A stretch of 64,000 nt of DNA from CBDDFQ01 sp965227035 (GTDB lineage Bacteria; Pseudomonadota; Gammaproteobacteria; Burkholderiales; Burkholderiaceae_C): assembly GCA_965227035.1 (NCBI GenBank), contig OZ245724.1:1-64000 (forward strand), in the 5' to 3' direction. The notes under the pieces were generated by a model. That model saw only the letters and a list, made by a program, of their open reading frames with translations. It did not search any database and was not told where the DNA came from. Of this stretch, positions 30,433-39,378 are shown one piece after another. The stretch's first letter is position 1. Every line of letters starts with the position of its first letter. The translations under genes and the position numbers were made by a program.

Positions 30433-31766
30433 CGCGTAATGCTATCTGTCTTTGGCAGGTAGTCCGCCAGATTTACCGTGTCTTCGCCAGGAATCGTCTT
30501 GCGCGTGAATTCGGCTTCGCGCCCCCACGGTTTGGTGCAGTCGAGTCCGAGTCGGCCCCAGTGGTCTTTGTGCTCGTCGCGGTAGAAGCCCGCGACGTTG
30601 TTGACGACCAGCGTTCGCGTGTCCGCCCGACCGCGTGTGAGGAACGCCCACAGCACGTCTTCCATGTCGTAGATATCCACGTCTTCATCGACCACAGCCA
30701 CGAACTTGTTGTAGTCCAGATGCGATCCCATGGCGGCCAGCATCACGTGGCCTGCGTGGCCTTCGTATTGCTTCTTGATTTTCACGATCGTGTTCATTAC
30801 CGTCGGCCTGCACGACACATCGACGATGCCGCGCACTTGTGCCTTGAGGTATTTGTAGATGCGCGCCGCAGTCGCAGCTTCGAGAGGACGGCGGTCGTCG
30901 TCCGATCCGCAGATCAGACCCTGGTACACCGCGTCTTTGCGCCAGCTCACGTTGGTGACTTCGAACACGTGGTTGTCGCCGACTTCCACGTAGATGCCCA
31001 TGAATTCGCCGAACGGGCCCTCTGGCCTGCGCGCGTGCGGAATGATCCGGCCTTCGATGACGATCTCGCTCGACGCGGGCACCATCACGTCGATGGTTTT
31101 GCATTTGCGCATGCGTAGCGGTCCACCGCGCATCGCAGCGGCGAGTGCCAGTTCGTTGCCATCCGGCGGCAGCGAGACGCACGCGGCCATAAAAATCTCC
31201 GGCGAAGCACCTATCAGGATTGCTGCCTCCACCGATTGATCTTTAGCTTCGGCTTCGCGCTGGAATCGCGCGAGATCGTGCGAACTGCCGAGGCGAATGC
31301 GTAGTTCGCTATCGCTGATGTACTGAGCGCGATGGAACGACAGGTTGGGCACGCCAGTGGTCGGATCTTTCGCGACAAAAATGCCGGAGGTGATGTACTT
31401 GCCGCCATCGCGCGCATGGTGCGTGAGCAAAGGCAGGTCGCTCAGCTTGCCGTCCACCCATTCCGAGGTGGTGGTGTCTTCTTCCATCCACGGGTTCATG
31501 GCTGCAGACAAAGAGATTTCCTCGTCGAGGCGTTCGCAAAACGTTTTTTGTCCGCAGCGAATGATTTCTTTGAGGCGATCGTGATCGGTAAACACGTTCA
31601 TCACGACCGGCAGTTTCGAGCCCTTGACGTTCTTGAACAGCACCGGCTTGGTGTTGACCTTCTGCATGGCCATCGACACGGCCGCGACCTCGTAAAGCGG
31701 ATCCACTTCGCGATCGATGACGATGAGGTCTCCTCGGGCCTGAAGCTTGGTCAGGTAATGGCGCAT
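30429..31766 (-). CDS. UbiD-family prFMN-dependent (de)carboxylase
   Basis: 445 residues from ATG 31766, slightly shorter than E. coli UbiD. Catalytic-site landmarks: TSGIFVAKDPTTGVPNLSFH with the following Arg, the acidic loop EGPFGEFMGIYVEVGDNHVF carrying the conserved Glu residues, and a C-terminal Fe/Mn-independent body ending in CTKPWGREAEFTRK. UbiD relatives reversibly decarboxylate aromatic or alpha,beta-unsaturated acids. The coupled UbiX gene and the divergent AraC gene suggest regulated catabolism of an acid substrate. The substrate cannot be read from sequence. Confidence 0.9.
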   Translation of the reverse strand: MRHYLTKLQARGDLIVIDREVDPLYEVAAVSMAMQKVNTKPVLFKNVKGSKLPVVMNVFTDHDRLKEIIRCGQKTFCERLDEEISLSAAMNPWMEEDTTTSEWVDGKLSDLPLLTHHARDGGKYITSGIFVAKDPTTGVPNLSFHRAQYISDSELRIRLGSSHDLARFQREAEAKDQSVEAAILIGASPEIFMAACVSLPPDGNELALAAAMRGGPLRMRKCKTIDVMVPASSEIVIEGRIIPHARRPEGPFGEFMGIYVEVGDNHVFEVTNVSWRKDAVYQGLICGSDDDRRPLEAATAARIYKYLKAQVRGIVDVSCRPTVMNTIVKIKKQYEGHAGHVMLAAMGSHLDYNKFVAVVDEDVDIYDMEDVLWAFLTRGRADTRTLVVNNVAGFYRDEHKDHWGRLGLDCTKPWGREAEFTRKTIPGEDTVNLADYLPKTDSITR

Positions 31767-31990
31767 GTACTTCCTTCTGGTGCTGATTCGTTTTATTGCA
31801 CTGGAAGTTAGCACCGCTACGGCTGACTTACCTTCGCCCGCGACCGCAAAAACTAGGATTGCGGAACATTATTTGAGGCGGTCTCATGGATTCCCCTGAC
31901 GCATCACGCGTTGTCGCGATGTAACACTTCAGGCTTCGCGGCGTAGTGCTCACTGGCTCAAATATTGCTTGCTCGTCGGACGGAGTTTCC

Positions 31991-33148
31991 ATGACTACTC
32001 AGCACCCAAGCACCCCCCAAATTTGCTCCGAAGTTCCGAATGACGATGGGCTTTTCCGCACTCGTCTGGCCGGCCGCTTTTCGCGCACGACCGAAGCTTT
32101 CGACATATTGAAGGCCGATTTGCCCAAGGCGAAAGCCGCAGGACCGGTCAAAGGCGCCATGGGCCTGGGACTCTACGGGCGCAGGATTCCGGTCTCCAAC
32201 GACGCCGCCGAAGGCGAGTGGGAGATGGTCAGCATCCGGGATGAGATTTATGTAAACACCTCGAACTGCGACTACGCCAAGCCGCGCAAAGAGTGCGTGT
32301 TGCCCGAAGGTTTTGTCGAGTTTCACTTCATGGTCGCGGGCGCGACCAGCGTCGATTTCACCGAGTCCGGTCAGATTTCTATCGCATCGCCGAACCTCAC
32401 CATCATCCGGCAGGGCGACGACGCGCATTACACGGTCACAAGCGGGCCGGGGGTCTGGCGGTCAGTGGGCATTCACCTGTCGCGCGAATATTTCGGCCGA
32501 TTCCTCGAAGCATCGGTCGGTGCCGACAGCAAGGTACTGAACGAACTCAACGCGGTCGGCAACGAGCAGATTTTTTGCCATCAGATGCCGTTGGGCGTCG
32601 ATGCGCTCAATGCTGTCGAGCAGCTTCTGAACAATCCTTACGAAGGTTATCGGCGTCTTTTGTATGTCGAGGCGAAGGTCTACGAGATCCTGTGTGCGTC
32701 GGTCGACCTGTGGCAATCGTTCATCGACAGCAATCACACGGCAGATTTTTTCTCGACCCGCGATTTGAAGTTGATCGAGCGAGCCAAAGATTTGATCCTG
32801 AACGATCCGAGCCGCGTGCCTACGATTCCTCAACTGGCGCGCGCCGTGGGTACGAACACCTCCAAGCTCAAGCGTGGATTCAAGTTCCTCTACGGCATGA
32901 CGATTTTCGAGTTCGGTCATCGGTACCGGATGAACCAGGCGCTTCGTCTGCTGATAGAAGACCGGCTGTCGGTGAGCGAAGTGGCTGCGTCGGTGGGCTA
33001 CCAGCATCAGACCAGCTTCACAGCGTCGTTCCGCGACTTTTTCAGCATGGCTCCCAAGGACGCCCGCCGGATGACCCATCCCGGCGATTTGCGTATGAAA
33101 CTGACGCCCGAAACCCGTGCGTTGCTGGCGGAACACGCCGGTCGGTAA
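31991..33148 (+). CDS. AraC-family transcriptional regulator
   Basis: 385 residues. GGAG precedes the ATG at 31991. The C-terminal 100 residues contain two helix-turn-helix units: LARAVGTNTSKLKRGFKFLY with GMTIFEFGHRYRMNQALRLL, and SVSEVAASVGYQHQTSFTAS with FRDFFSMAPKDARR. The N-terminal 270 residues resemble PchR-type sensing domains (VLPEGFVEFHFMVAGATSVD, then SGPGVWRSVGIHLSREYFG). It is divergent from the ubiD-ubiX pair (224 bp) and upstream of the aldehyde dehydrogenase operon, so it could control both. Confidence 0.9.
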   Translation: MTTQHPSTPQICSEVPNDDGLFRTRLAGRFSRTTEAFDILKADLPKAKAAGPVKGAMGLGLYGRRIPVSNDAAEGEWEMVSIRDEIYVNTSNCDYAKPRKECVLPEGFVEFHFMVAGATSVDFTESGQISIASPNLTIIRQGDDAHYTVTSGPGVWRSVGIHLSREYFGRFLEASVGADSKVLNELNAVGNEQIFCHQMPLGVDALNAVEQLLNNPYEGYRRLLYVEAKVYEILCASVDLWQSFIDSNHTADFFSTRDLKLIERAKDLILNDPSRVPTIPQLARAVGTNTSKLKRGFKFLYGMTIFEFGHRYRMNQALRLLIEDRLSVSEVAASVGYQHQTSFTASFRDFFSMAPKDARRMTHPGDLRMKLTPETRALLAEHAGR

Positions 33149-33179
33149 GCCCAGGTTTCAATCGATTCCATCAAAACGA

Positions 33180-33200
33180 TCCGATTTCTAGGAAATCGGA
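33180..33200. promoter_or_regulatory. 21-bp perfect dyad between AraC gene and aldehyde dehydrogenase gene
   Basis: TCCGATTTC (33180-33188) and GAAATCGGA (33192-33200) form a 9-bp perfect inverted repeat with a 3-nt centre (TAG). It lies 32 bp after the AraC stop and 83 bp before the dehydrogenase start. No T-tract follows, so a regulator site is at least as likely as a terminator. Confidence 0.45.
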
Positions 33201-33282
33201 CTCGGTAGGGCGGCGACCGTCCAAGCAGGCGCTTGCCTCGCTACTATCCAATCCATCTAAGTGAGGAAGCTCTGAGGCACAT

Positions 33283-34722
33283 ATGGCAATGATGGAAGTT
33301 CGCAACCCGCGCAATGGCGCTATCGATTACAAATTCGAGCCGACCTCGGTCGACGAGATCAAGTCCAAGGCAAAGGCTGCCAAGGACGCGCAAAAGAAGT
33401 GGTTCTCCGGCGGTCTGGATTACCGCATTAGCGTCATGTTGAAGTGGGCGGCATCGCTCGAAAAGCACACGCCGGCCATTGCCAAGGCGCTGTCCCACGA
33501 CACCGCACGCACCCGCATTTCTTCCGAAGAAATTGGCGCAGTCGTTTATTTCATTCACGGCTTCTGCAAGGTCTCGCCTGACGTACTGGCCCAGCCGTTC
33601 AAGAAGTTCACGAACAACGACAAGGTCGTCTTCAAAACCACCTTCGTTCCTTACGAACTCGTCGGCATCATCAGCCCGTGGAATTTCCCCATGGTGCTGT
33701 CCTTCATCGACGCGATTCCTGCGCTGATGGCAGGCGCTGCAGTGATGATCAAGCCCAGCGAAGTGACCCCGCGTTTCGTCGATCCGCTTCAGGCGTCCAT
33801 CGATGAAGTGCCGGAACTCGCCGGCATCATCACCCTGGTTCGCGGTGGCCCGGAAGTGGGTCAGGCGGTCATTGCCAATTCCGATGCAATTGTGTTCACC
33901 GGAAGCGTGCCCACCGGTCGCAAGATCGCTGTTGCGGCAGCAGAAAAATTCATCCCCGTGTTCCTCGAACTCGGCGGCAAAGATCCGGCAGTGGTACTAG
34001 CAGGATCCGACCTCAAACGTGCAGCCACTGCCATTCTTCGCAGTGCCATGTACAACAGCGGACAGGTCTGCTATTCGATCGAACGCGTGTACGCGCATGA
34101 GTCGATTTACGACGCGCTGGTAGAAGAACTCACCGCGCAAGCCAAGACGCTCAAGCGCAGCTTCGAAGAGAACGATGGCGGCCACTACTCGCCGTTCATC
34201 TTCGGGCCGCAAGGCGGCATCGTCGAGAAACAACTGAACGACGCGACCGCCAAGGGCGCGAAAATCGTGTTGGGCGGCAAGGTCGAAACACTCGACGGTG
34301 CCATCTGGCTCGATCCCACCATCGTTACCAACGTCGATCACACCATGACACTCATGACCGAAGAAACTTTCGGCCCTGTCGTTCCCGTGATGAAGTTCAA
34401 GGACGAAGCGGAAGCGGCCCAACTGGCCAACGACACCATCTTCGGTTTGTCCGGCGCGGTGTTCGGCCCTGACACGCACACCGCTGGCGATTTCGCAACG
34501 CTGATGCACGCCGGCGGCGTCAGCATCAACGACACCGAGCTTGCTCGCGGCATGACTTTCGACGGCGAAAAGACCGCGTTCAAAATGTCCGGCATGGGCG
34601 GCTCGCGTTACGGTTCGGGCAGCATCCTGCGTTACGTTCGCAAGCGCGCCTTGATGGCCAACGAAGGCGATATCAAGCCGTTGACCGATCTGGCGGAAGT
34701 GGCAGAAACCGCCGGTCATTAA
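33283..34722 (+). CDS. NAD(P)-dependent aldehyde dehydrogenase
   Basis: 479 residues. ALDH landmarks: the cofactor-binding VGIISPWNFPMVLSFIDAIP, VMIKPSEVTP, IVFTGSVPTGRKIA, catalytic Glu in FLELGGKDPAVVLAG, and catalytic Cys in NSGQVCYSIERV, then EETFGPVVPVMKF. It oxidises an aldehyde to the acid in the cytoplasm; the substrate is unknown. It heads a plus-strand run of an ABC binding protein, a racemase-family protein and an aminotransferase. AGGAAG lies about 20 bp upstream and GAGGC closer to the start. Confidence 0.93.
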   Translation: MAMMEVRNPRNGAIDYKFEPTSVDEIKSKAKAAKDAQKKWFSGGLDYRISVMLKWAASLEKHTPAIAKALSHDTARTRISSEEIGAVVYFIHGFCKVSPDVLAQPFKKFTNNDKVVFKTTFVPYELVGIISPWNFPMVLSFIDAIPALMAGAAVMIKPSEVTPRFVDPLQASIDEVPELAGIITLVRGGPEVGQAVIANSDAIVFTGSVPTGRKIAVAAAEKFIPVFLELGGKDPAVVLAGSDLKRAATAILRSAMYNSGQVCYSIERVYAHESIYDALVEELTAQAKTLKRSFEENDGGHYSPFIFGPQGGIVEKQLNDATAKGAKIVLGGKVETLDGAIWLDPTIVTNVDHTMTLMTEETFGPVVPVMKFKDEAEAAQLANDTIFGLSGAVFGPDTHTAGDFATLMHAGGVSINDTELARGMTFDGEKTAFKMSGMGGSRYGSGSILRYVRKRALMANEGDIKPLTDLAEVAETAGH

Positions 34723-34776
34723 GATTTTCTCGAAGACACCTCGTTAGTTTTCCCCCAACACCACAAGGAATCCTCC

Positions 34777-35781
34777 ATGTTTCGTGCACCTCTAAAAACA
34801 CTGCTTGCGACGGCAACTCTCGCCTTCGCGGCAGCTGCGTCGGCGCAAACTGCGCCCGCTTCACCCGCTTCACCCGCTGGACAAACCGTCATCGGCATTG
34901 CGAACTTCGGCCCGCATCCCGCTTTGAACGCTGCTATCGGCGGGTTCAAGGATGAGCTGGCCAAGGCTGGTTACGTCGAAGGCAAGAACGTTCGCTATGT
35001 GATGAGCGACGCCAACTTCACCGCGCCCATGATTCCGCAAATCCTGAGCCAGATCGAAGCGAACAAGCCGGCTGTCATCCTCACGGTGACCACGCCTGTT
35101 TCGCAGGCAGCCATCACCAGCATCAGCGACAAGTCGATTCCTTTGGTCTACCTGCTGATCAGCGACCCGGTCGCAGCCGGTTTGATCCCGAACTGGGAAC
35201 ATGGCGGCCCACGTTTCGTCGGTTCCGCATCGGCCATGGACTACGACGCAGTGATGACGTTCTCCAAGGAAATGTTTCCCGGCGCGAAGTCGGTGGGCGT
35301 GATGTACAACCCGGGCGAAGCCAACGACGTGGTTGCTATCAAGCAGATCGAAGCTGCAACCAAGAAGGCCGGCATCACGCTGAAATCGGTGAGCGTCGAC
35401 GCAGCGATGGACGTTCCCCAGCGCGCGCAGTTGTTCTCCGATGTGGACTTCGTCTACGTGATCGGATCGAACCTGGTTCAGTCGGCCATGCCTGCTGTCG
35501 CATCGGTGACCGACCGCTACAAAATCCCAATCCTGAGCGCCGAAACCGAACTGATCAAGAAGGGCGTCGTGACTGTTTCGTACGCAGCTTCGTACCCGGT
35601 TCAGGGCGCTGCGGCAGCCAAGCTGGTTGCGGAAATTTTGAAGGGCAAGAAGACCACGCAACTGGTGCCGGTCAAACCCCTGCCTAACGAATACGGCACG
35701 CTGATCTCGCGCAAGAAAATGGCGCAACTCGGCAAGACGGTTCCTGCCTCGTTCGCGAACTGCAATTGCTTCACGGATTGA
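34777..35781 (+). CDS. ABC transporter substrate-binding protein (TrpX/PF04392 type)
   Basis: 334 residues. The signal peptide is MFRAPLKTLLATATLAFAAA to ASAQ. The mature protein has two alpha/beta lobes of the periplasmic-binding fold: VIGIANFGPHPALNAAIGGF and KDELAKAGYVEGKNV, then FVGSASAMDYDAVMTFSKEM and SVGVMYNPGEANDV. This matches the TrpX-like family, whose relatives bind aromatic or hydrophobic amino-acid-like ligands. AAGGAATCC precedes the start. Neither a permease nor an ATPase gene is nearby, so it must use components encoded elsewhere, or these have been lost. Confidence 0.9.
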   Translation: MFRAPLKTLLATATLAFAAAASAQTAPASPASPAGQTVIGIANFGPHPALNAAIGGFKDELAKAGYVEGKNVRYVMSDANFTAPMIPQILSQIEANKPAVILTVTTPVSQAAITSISDKSIPLVYLLISDPVAAGLIPNWEHGGPRFVGSASAMDYDAVMTFSKEMFPGAKSVGVMYNPGEANDVVAIKQIEAATKKAGITLKSVSVDAAMDVPQRAQLFSDVDFVYVIGSNLVQSAMPAVASVTDRYKIPILSAETELIKKGVVTVSYAASYPVQGAAAAKLVAEILKGKKTTQLVPVKPLPNEYGTLISRKKMAQLGKTVPASFANCNCFTD

Positions 35782-35830
35782 TTTTTCTGGAGCGGGCGAG
35801 CGCATTCGACATGCGCTCGTCACCACGGAT

Positions 35831-36571
35831 ATGAGCATCGGGATCCTGATGCTCGATTCCGGGTTCGAGAGACTGCCGGGAGACATCGGCCATGCGAGCA
35901 CCTGGAATTTTCCCGTTATGTATGCGGTGGTGCGCGGGGTGACGGGCCGGATGATCGCAGAGGAGAGTGTCGAATCCAGCAGTTCTCTCGAACCTTCCGG
36001 TGAATCGTCCGTACCGAAAAAACCGTATGCATCGTTTGTCGAGCCATTTCTCGACGCGGCAGACGAACTGGTCGCGCGAGGTGCCACGGCCATTGGTACA
36101 AGCTGCGGGTTCCTTGCAGCATTGCAACCCGAACTTGCAGCACGCTGCCCGGTTCCAGTCGCGACATCGAGTCTTCTTCAAATCCCCATGATTCAGGCCA
36201 TGCTGCCGCCTTCGAAAAAGGTCGGCATCGTCGCATCGAAAGCCGGATCGCTGGCGTTGCAGCTAAAAGCCATTGGCGTACACGAAGACTTGCCGACGAC
36301 CGCGCTCGCGCACGACTCGGCATTCCTGCACGACCTCATGACGAACAACCCGAAGGTCGATGCCGAGGCGCACGAGCGCGATGTGATGGAAGCGTCCAAG
36401 CGGCTGATCGACACTTACCCGGAAGTGGGCGCGATCGTTTTCGAGTGCAGCAACTTTCCGACCCATTCGCAGGCGGTTCAGGAGGCATTCGGACGACCGG
36501 TGTTCGATGTGGTCACGATGATCGAATGGCTTCATGCGGGCTTAAGTCCACGACGCCACACTCGTCTCTAG
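35831..36571 (+). CDS. Aspartate/glutamate racemase-family protein
   Basis: 246 residues. It has the two-lobe racemase layout with one cysteine in each lobe: GATAIGTSCGFLAALQPELA (Cys in the first) and GAIVFECSNFPTHSQAVQEA (Cys in the second). Intervening landmarks are PVPVATSSLLQIPMIQAML and KKVGIVASKAG. The family includes Asp/Glu and hydantoin racemases, arylmalonate decarboxylase and maleate isomerase. A second, more distant member is encoded at 41030, near a hydantoinase. It lies between the binding protein and the aminotransferase and probably belongs to the same amino-acid-like catabolic set (inference). Confidence 0.82.
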   Translation: MSIGILMLDSGFERLPGDIGHASTWNFPVMYAVVRGVTGRMIAEESVESSSSLEPSGESSVPKKPYASFVEPFLDAADELVARGATAIGTSCGFLAALQPELAARCPVPVATSSLLQIPMIQAMLPPSKKVGIVASKAGSLALQLKAIGVHEDLPTTALAHDSAFLHDLMTNNPKVDAEAHERDVMEASKRLIDTYPEVGAIVFECSNFPTHSQAVQEAFGRPVFDVVTMIEWLHAGLSPRRHTRL

Positions 36572-36624
36572 CAACATGGATCGATGCGCCAAATGCATCC
36601 GATCCCGCTGATATTTCTCCCTCT

Positions 36625-36641
36625 ACGCAATCAAATTGCGT
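36625..36641. promoter_or_regulatory. Perfect dyad upstream of the aminotransferase gene
   Basis: ACGCAAT (36625-36631) and ATTGCGT (36635-36641) are perfect inverted repeats around CAA, about 93 bp before the aminotransferase start. This size and symmetry fit a dimeric regulator site. The protein that binds it is unknown. Confidence 0.4.
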
Positions 36642-36733
36642 GAGACATTGGCGATAATCGAAGGCTGGTTGCGACGCGTCGAGGCTCGTCGAAATCGATT
36701 TTTGCAGGTCCATCTCAGGTTTTCAGGAAGCAC

Positions 36734-37936
36734 ATGTACAACCACGTTCCCCCCTATCTCGGCGATCCCATCCTCTCGTTGATGGAAGTTTTCATGGCCG
36801 ACAAAAACCCGGTCAAAGCCAACCTGAGCATCGGCCTGTATTACGACGCCAACGGAAAAATTCCGGTTCTCTCGAGCGTCCGCAAAGCCCGCGACATCGT
36901 CGGCAAAAACGATGCGCCCTATACCTATCTGCCGATGGAAGGTCGCAACACCTACCGCACCGCGATTCAGAAGCTGGTGTTCGGTGAAGATTGCCCCGCG
37001 CTTGCCGAAGGCCGAATCGCGACGATCCATTCGTTGGGCGGCTCGGGTGCTATTCGCGTCGGCGCCGACTTCATCAAGGCGCAGTTCCCCAACACCGAGT
37101 TCTGGATCAGCGACCCCACCTGGGACAACCACTCGGCCATCATCTCGGCTGCAGGTTTCAAGGTTCACACCTATCCCTATTACGACCCCGAAACCAACGG
37201 CGTCGCGTTCGACGGCATGCTCGCTCTTTTCAACGTGCTGCCCGCTCAAAGCGCGGTGCTGCTGCAACCCTGCTGCCACAACCCGACCGGTCTCGACCTC
37301 ACGATGGATCAGTGGAAGCAGATCGTCGAAGTCTTCAAGGAGCGCAATCTCATACCTTTCCTCGACACCGCGTATCAGGGCTTCGGCGATGGCGTGAAAG
37401 AAGACTCCGCTGTCGTGCGTATGTTTGCCGATTCCGGTTTGCCGGCAATCGTGTCGAACTCGTTCTCCAAAAACTTTTCGCTGTACGGCGAGCGTGTCGG
37501 TGGCCTGTCTTTCGTTTGCCCCACGCAGAAAGAAGCAGAGCTCGTGCTCGGTCAGCTGAAGCTCACGGTTCGCAAGATCTATTCGAGCCCTGCCATCACA
37601 GGCAGCGCCATGGTCGACACCGTGCTCAGCACGCCCGAACTCAAGGCCGAATGGATCGACGAGGTAACCGACATGCGGGTTCGCATCAAGGACATGCGCA
37701 CCAAAATTCGCGACACCCTGACGAAGATGGTGCCCGGTCAGGACTTCGAATACTTCACCAAACAGCGCGGCATGTTCAGCTACACAGGCCTTTCGGCTGA
37801 AGAAGTCGAATCGTTGCGCGTGGAAGATTCGGTCTACCTGATTCGCTCGGGCCGCATGTGTGTAGCCGGTCTGAACGACAGCAACATCGATCACGTCGCG
37901 CGTTCGATGGCGAAGGTTTTCGCTGCGCGTAAATAA
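36734..37936 (+). CDS. Aspartate/aromatic aminotransferase, class I fold
   Basis: 400 residues. TyrB/AspC landmarks: YLGDPILSLMEVFMADKNPV, KANLSIGLYYDANGKIPVLS, the phosphate-contact LGGSGAIRVGADF, LLQPCCHNPTGLDLT, FLDTAYQGFGDG, and the PLP lysine in SNSFSKNFSLYGERVGGLS. It transfers an amino group between aromatic or acidic amino acids and 2-oxo acids in the cytoplasm. The C-terminus contains the GLSAEEVESLR motif with the substrate carboxylate-binding Arg in LIRSGRMCVAGL. Its place after the racemase-family gene suggests a catabolic use. Confidence 0.92.
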   Translation: MYNHVPPYLGDPILSLMEVFMADKNPVKANLSIGLYYDANGKIPVLSSVRKARDIVGKNDAPYTYLPMEGRNTYRTAIQKLVFGEDCPALAEGRIATIHSLGGSGAIRVGADFIKAQFPNTEFWISDPTWDNHSAIISAAGFKVHTYPYYDPETNGVAFDGMLALFNVLPAQSAVLLQPCCHNPTGLDLTMDQWKQIVEVFKERNLIPFLDTAYQGFGDGVKEDSAVVRMFADSGLPAIVSNSFSKNFSLYGERVGGLSFVCPTQKEAELVLGQLKLTVRKIYSSPAITGSAMVDTVLSTPELKAEWIDEVTDMRVRIKDMRTKIRDTLTKMVPGQDFEYFTKQRGMFSYTGLSAEEVESLRVEDSVYLIRSGRMCVAGLNDSNIDHVARSMAKVFAARK

Positions 37937-37948
37937 ATAGTTGGCGCT

Positions 37949-38692
37949 TCAAGGCGCTAAATATCTCCACAGCTCGCGCGCCAGAAAAATGGCGAGGGCT
38001 GTGGACGATGCGCTAAGAAACAGGTTGCGCGGTGCAATCTGCGCAGCCCAGGTCCGCAACCAGCGATGCGAGACAAAAACGCCGACCGCGAGGCCCGGCG
38101 AAATCGCCAGTGCCAGCCACAGCGATTCAACATGGAACTGCCCACCCAGCGTCAGTCCGGCAAGCGCAATCAGCGATGAGATGAGCAGAAATCCGACGAG
38201 TGTCGCGCGCACTTGCCCCATCGAATAAGTGCCCGACATCACCGCAACCAGAGGTGGCCCGTTGATCGATGTCGTCGTTCCGCAGAAGCCGGAAATCACA
38301 CCGGCAATGAAAATGTTCGCAGGAGTGCCGTTCACCGGAAGACGGCGAGCGGCGATGACGGTGGTCCCGATAAGCACGATCAGTGTGATAACGGTCATCG
38401 CCAATGGACTGAGCATCGAGAACGCAAGGACTCCAACGACCGTGCCGGGAATCGATCCGGCCAGAGCAATCCACAGTGGGCGCTTCTGGATTTGCGCGCG
38501 ATCCATCGAGGTCAGTGCGAACAGCAAAAAAATTCCGGCAACGATGAGTGGGCCAGGCGCAAGTCGTTTATCGAGAGCCAGCAAAAGCGGCAGAGCCACC
38601 AGGCTCATGCCATAGCCCACAGTGGTCTGCACCGCAGCACCGCAAGCAGTGGCCAGATTGGCCAGGATCAATATCCAGATGCTGATGTTCAT
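37949..38692 (-). CDS. TSUP-family (TauE/SafE) membrane permease
   Basis: 247 residues with eight hydrophobic segments in two repeats, including the family-typical opening ATACGAAVQTTVGYGMSLVA, the mid-protein IFIAGVISGFCGTTTSINGP and PLVAVMSG. TSUP proteins export or import sulfite, sulfonates, sulfoacetate or carboxylates across the inner membrane. No sulfonate catabolism gene is adjacent, so the substrate is open. It is convergent with the aminotransferase gene, 12 bp away. Confidence 0.88.
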   Translation of the reverse strand: MNISIWILILANLATACGAAVQTTVGYGMSLVALPLLLALDKRLAPGPLIVAGIFLLFALTSMDRAQIQKRPLWIALAGSIPGTVVGVLAFSMLSPLAMTVITLIVLIGTTVIAARRLPVNGTPANIFIAGVISGFCGTTTSINGPPLVAVMSGTYSMGQVRATLVGFLLISSLIALAGLTLGGQFHVESLWLALAISPGLAVGVFVSHRWLRTWAAQIAPRNLFLSASSTALAIFLARELWRYLAP

Positions 38693-38743
38693 CGCCGGAA
38701 AGCATAACTTCCCGGCTAACCGGCGAGAGCTATTCCTGCCAAT

Positions 38744-39340
38744 TTATTGCGGCGGCAAACCTTTGCGCTTCCGGGCTTCCGCTTCCATGACACGACGCGC
38801 GGCGTCGTTGGCGGCATCCGATTGCCGAATCGCATCGCGCACCGCACGGGCCTGTTCATCCTGGGTCGGGAGGCGCGCCGGGCCTGAGGGCGTGATGCCC
38901 TGCATTCGATCGCGCTGGGCCTGTTCGCGCTGACGTGCCATCCATTCGTCTTCGGTCATGCGCCTGTCCTGCGAATATCCGCCCGGCGGGCGCTGCTGCG
39001 GATAGGCCTGATAGTTGCCGTTCGGGTATTGCGGATTGCCACGCATGTCCTGCGGAGACTGTTGCTGCCTGCGTTGCTGCGGATATTGCTGTTGCGGGTA
39101 CTGTTGCTGGGGATATTGCTGCTGGGGATATTGCTGATACTGGCTTTGCCCACCGGGGTAGACATAAACCTCGGTACCCGAGCTGATGCCGTTCTGCTGT
39201 CCGAACGGCTGATTTCGTTGCGCTGGCGGATCGGCGTCGCTGCTGCTCCAGGTCTGCGCCGATGCGATCCCGGATACGCCCAAGATCCCGCAAGCCAGGG
39301 CCACTGCAAACTTCGCCGTCGATTCGAATTGGTGCTTCAT
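38744..39340 (-). CDS. Secreted Gln/Pro-rich repeat protein
   Basis: 198 residues from ATG 39340. The signal peptide is MKHQFESTAKFAVALACGIL to ASAQ. The mature protein has a short region with EVYVYPGG, then four PQQQY/PQQ repeats (about residues 65-95) encoded by nearly identical 15-bp DNA units, a second Gln/Pro/Tyr-rich part, and a charged helical C-terminus (MTEDEWMARQREQAQRDRMQ, then AARRVMEAEARKRKGLPPQ). Low-complexity secreted proteins of this type are common in Burkholderiales, and their role is unknown. The repeat number may vary between strains. Confidence 0.75.
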   Translation of the reverse strand: MKHQFESTAKFAVALACGILGVSGIASAQTWSSSDADPPAQRNQPFGQQNGISSGTEVYVYPGGQSQYQQYPQQQYPQQQYPQQQYPQQRRQQQSPQDMRGNPQYPNGNYQAYPQQRPPGGYSQDRRMTEDEWMARQREQAQRDRMQGITPSGPARLPTQDEQARAVRDAIRQSDAANDAARRVMEAEARKRKGLPPQ

Positions 39341-39378
39341 GAGGTGTCTCCCCGAGTCCGTTCTGGACTCCGATGAAG

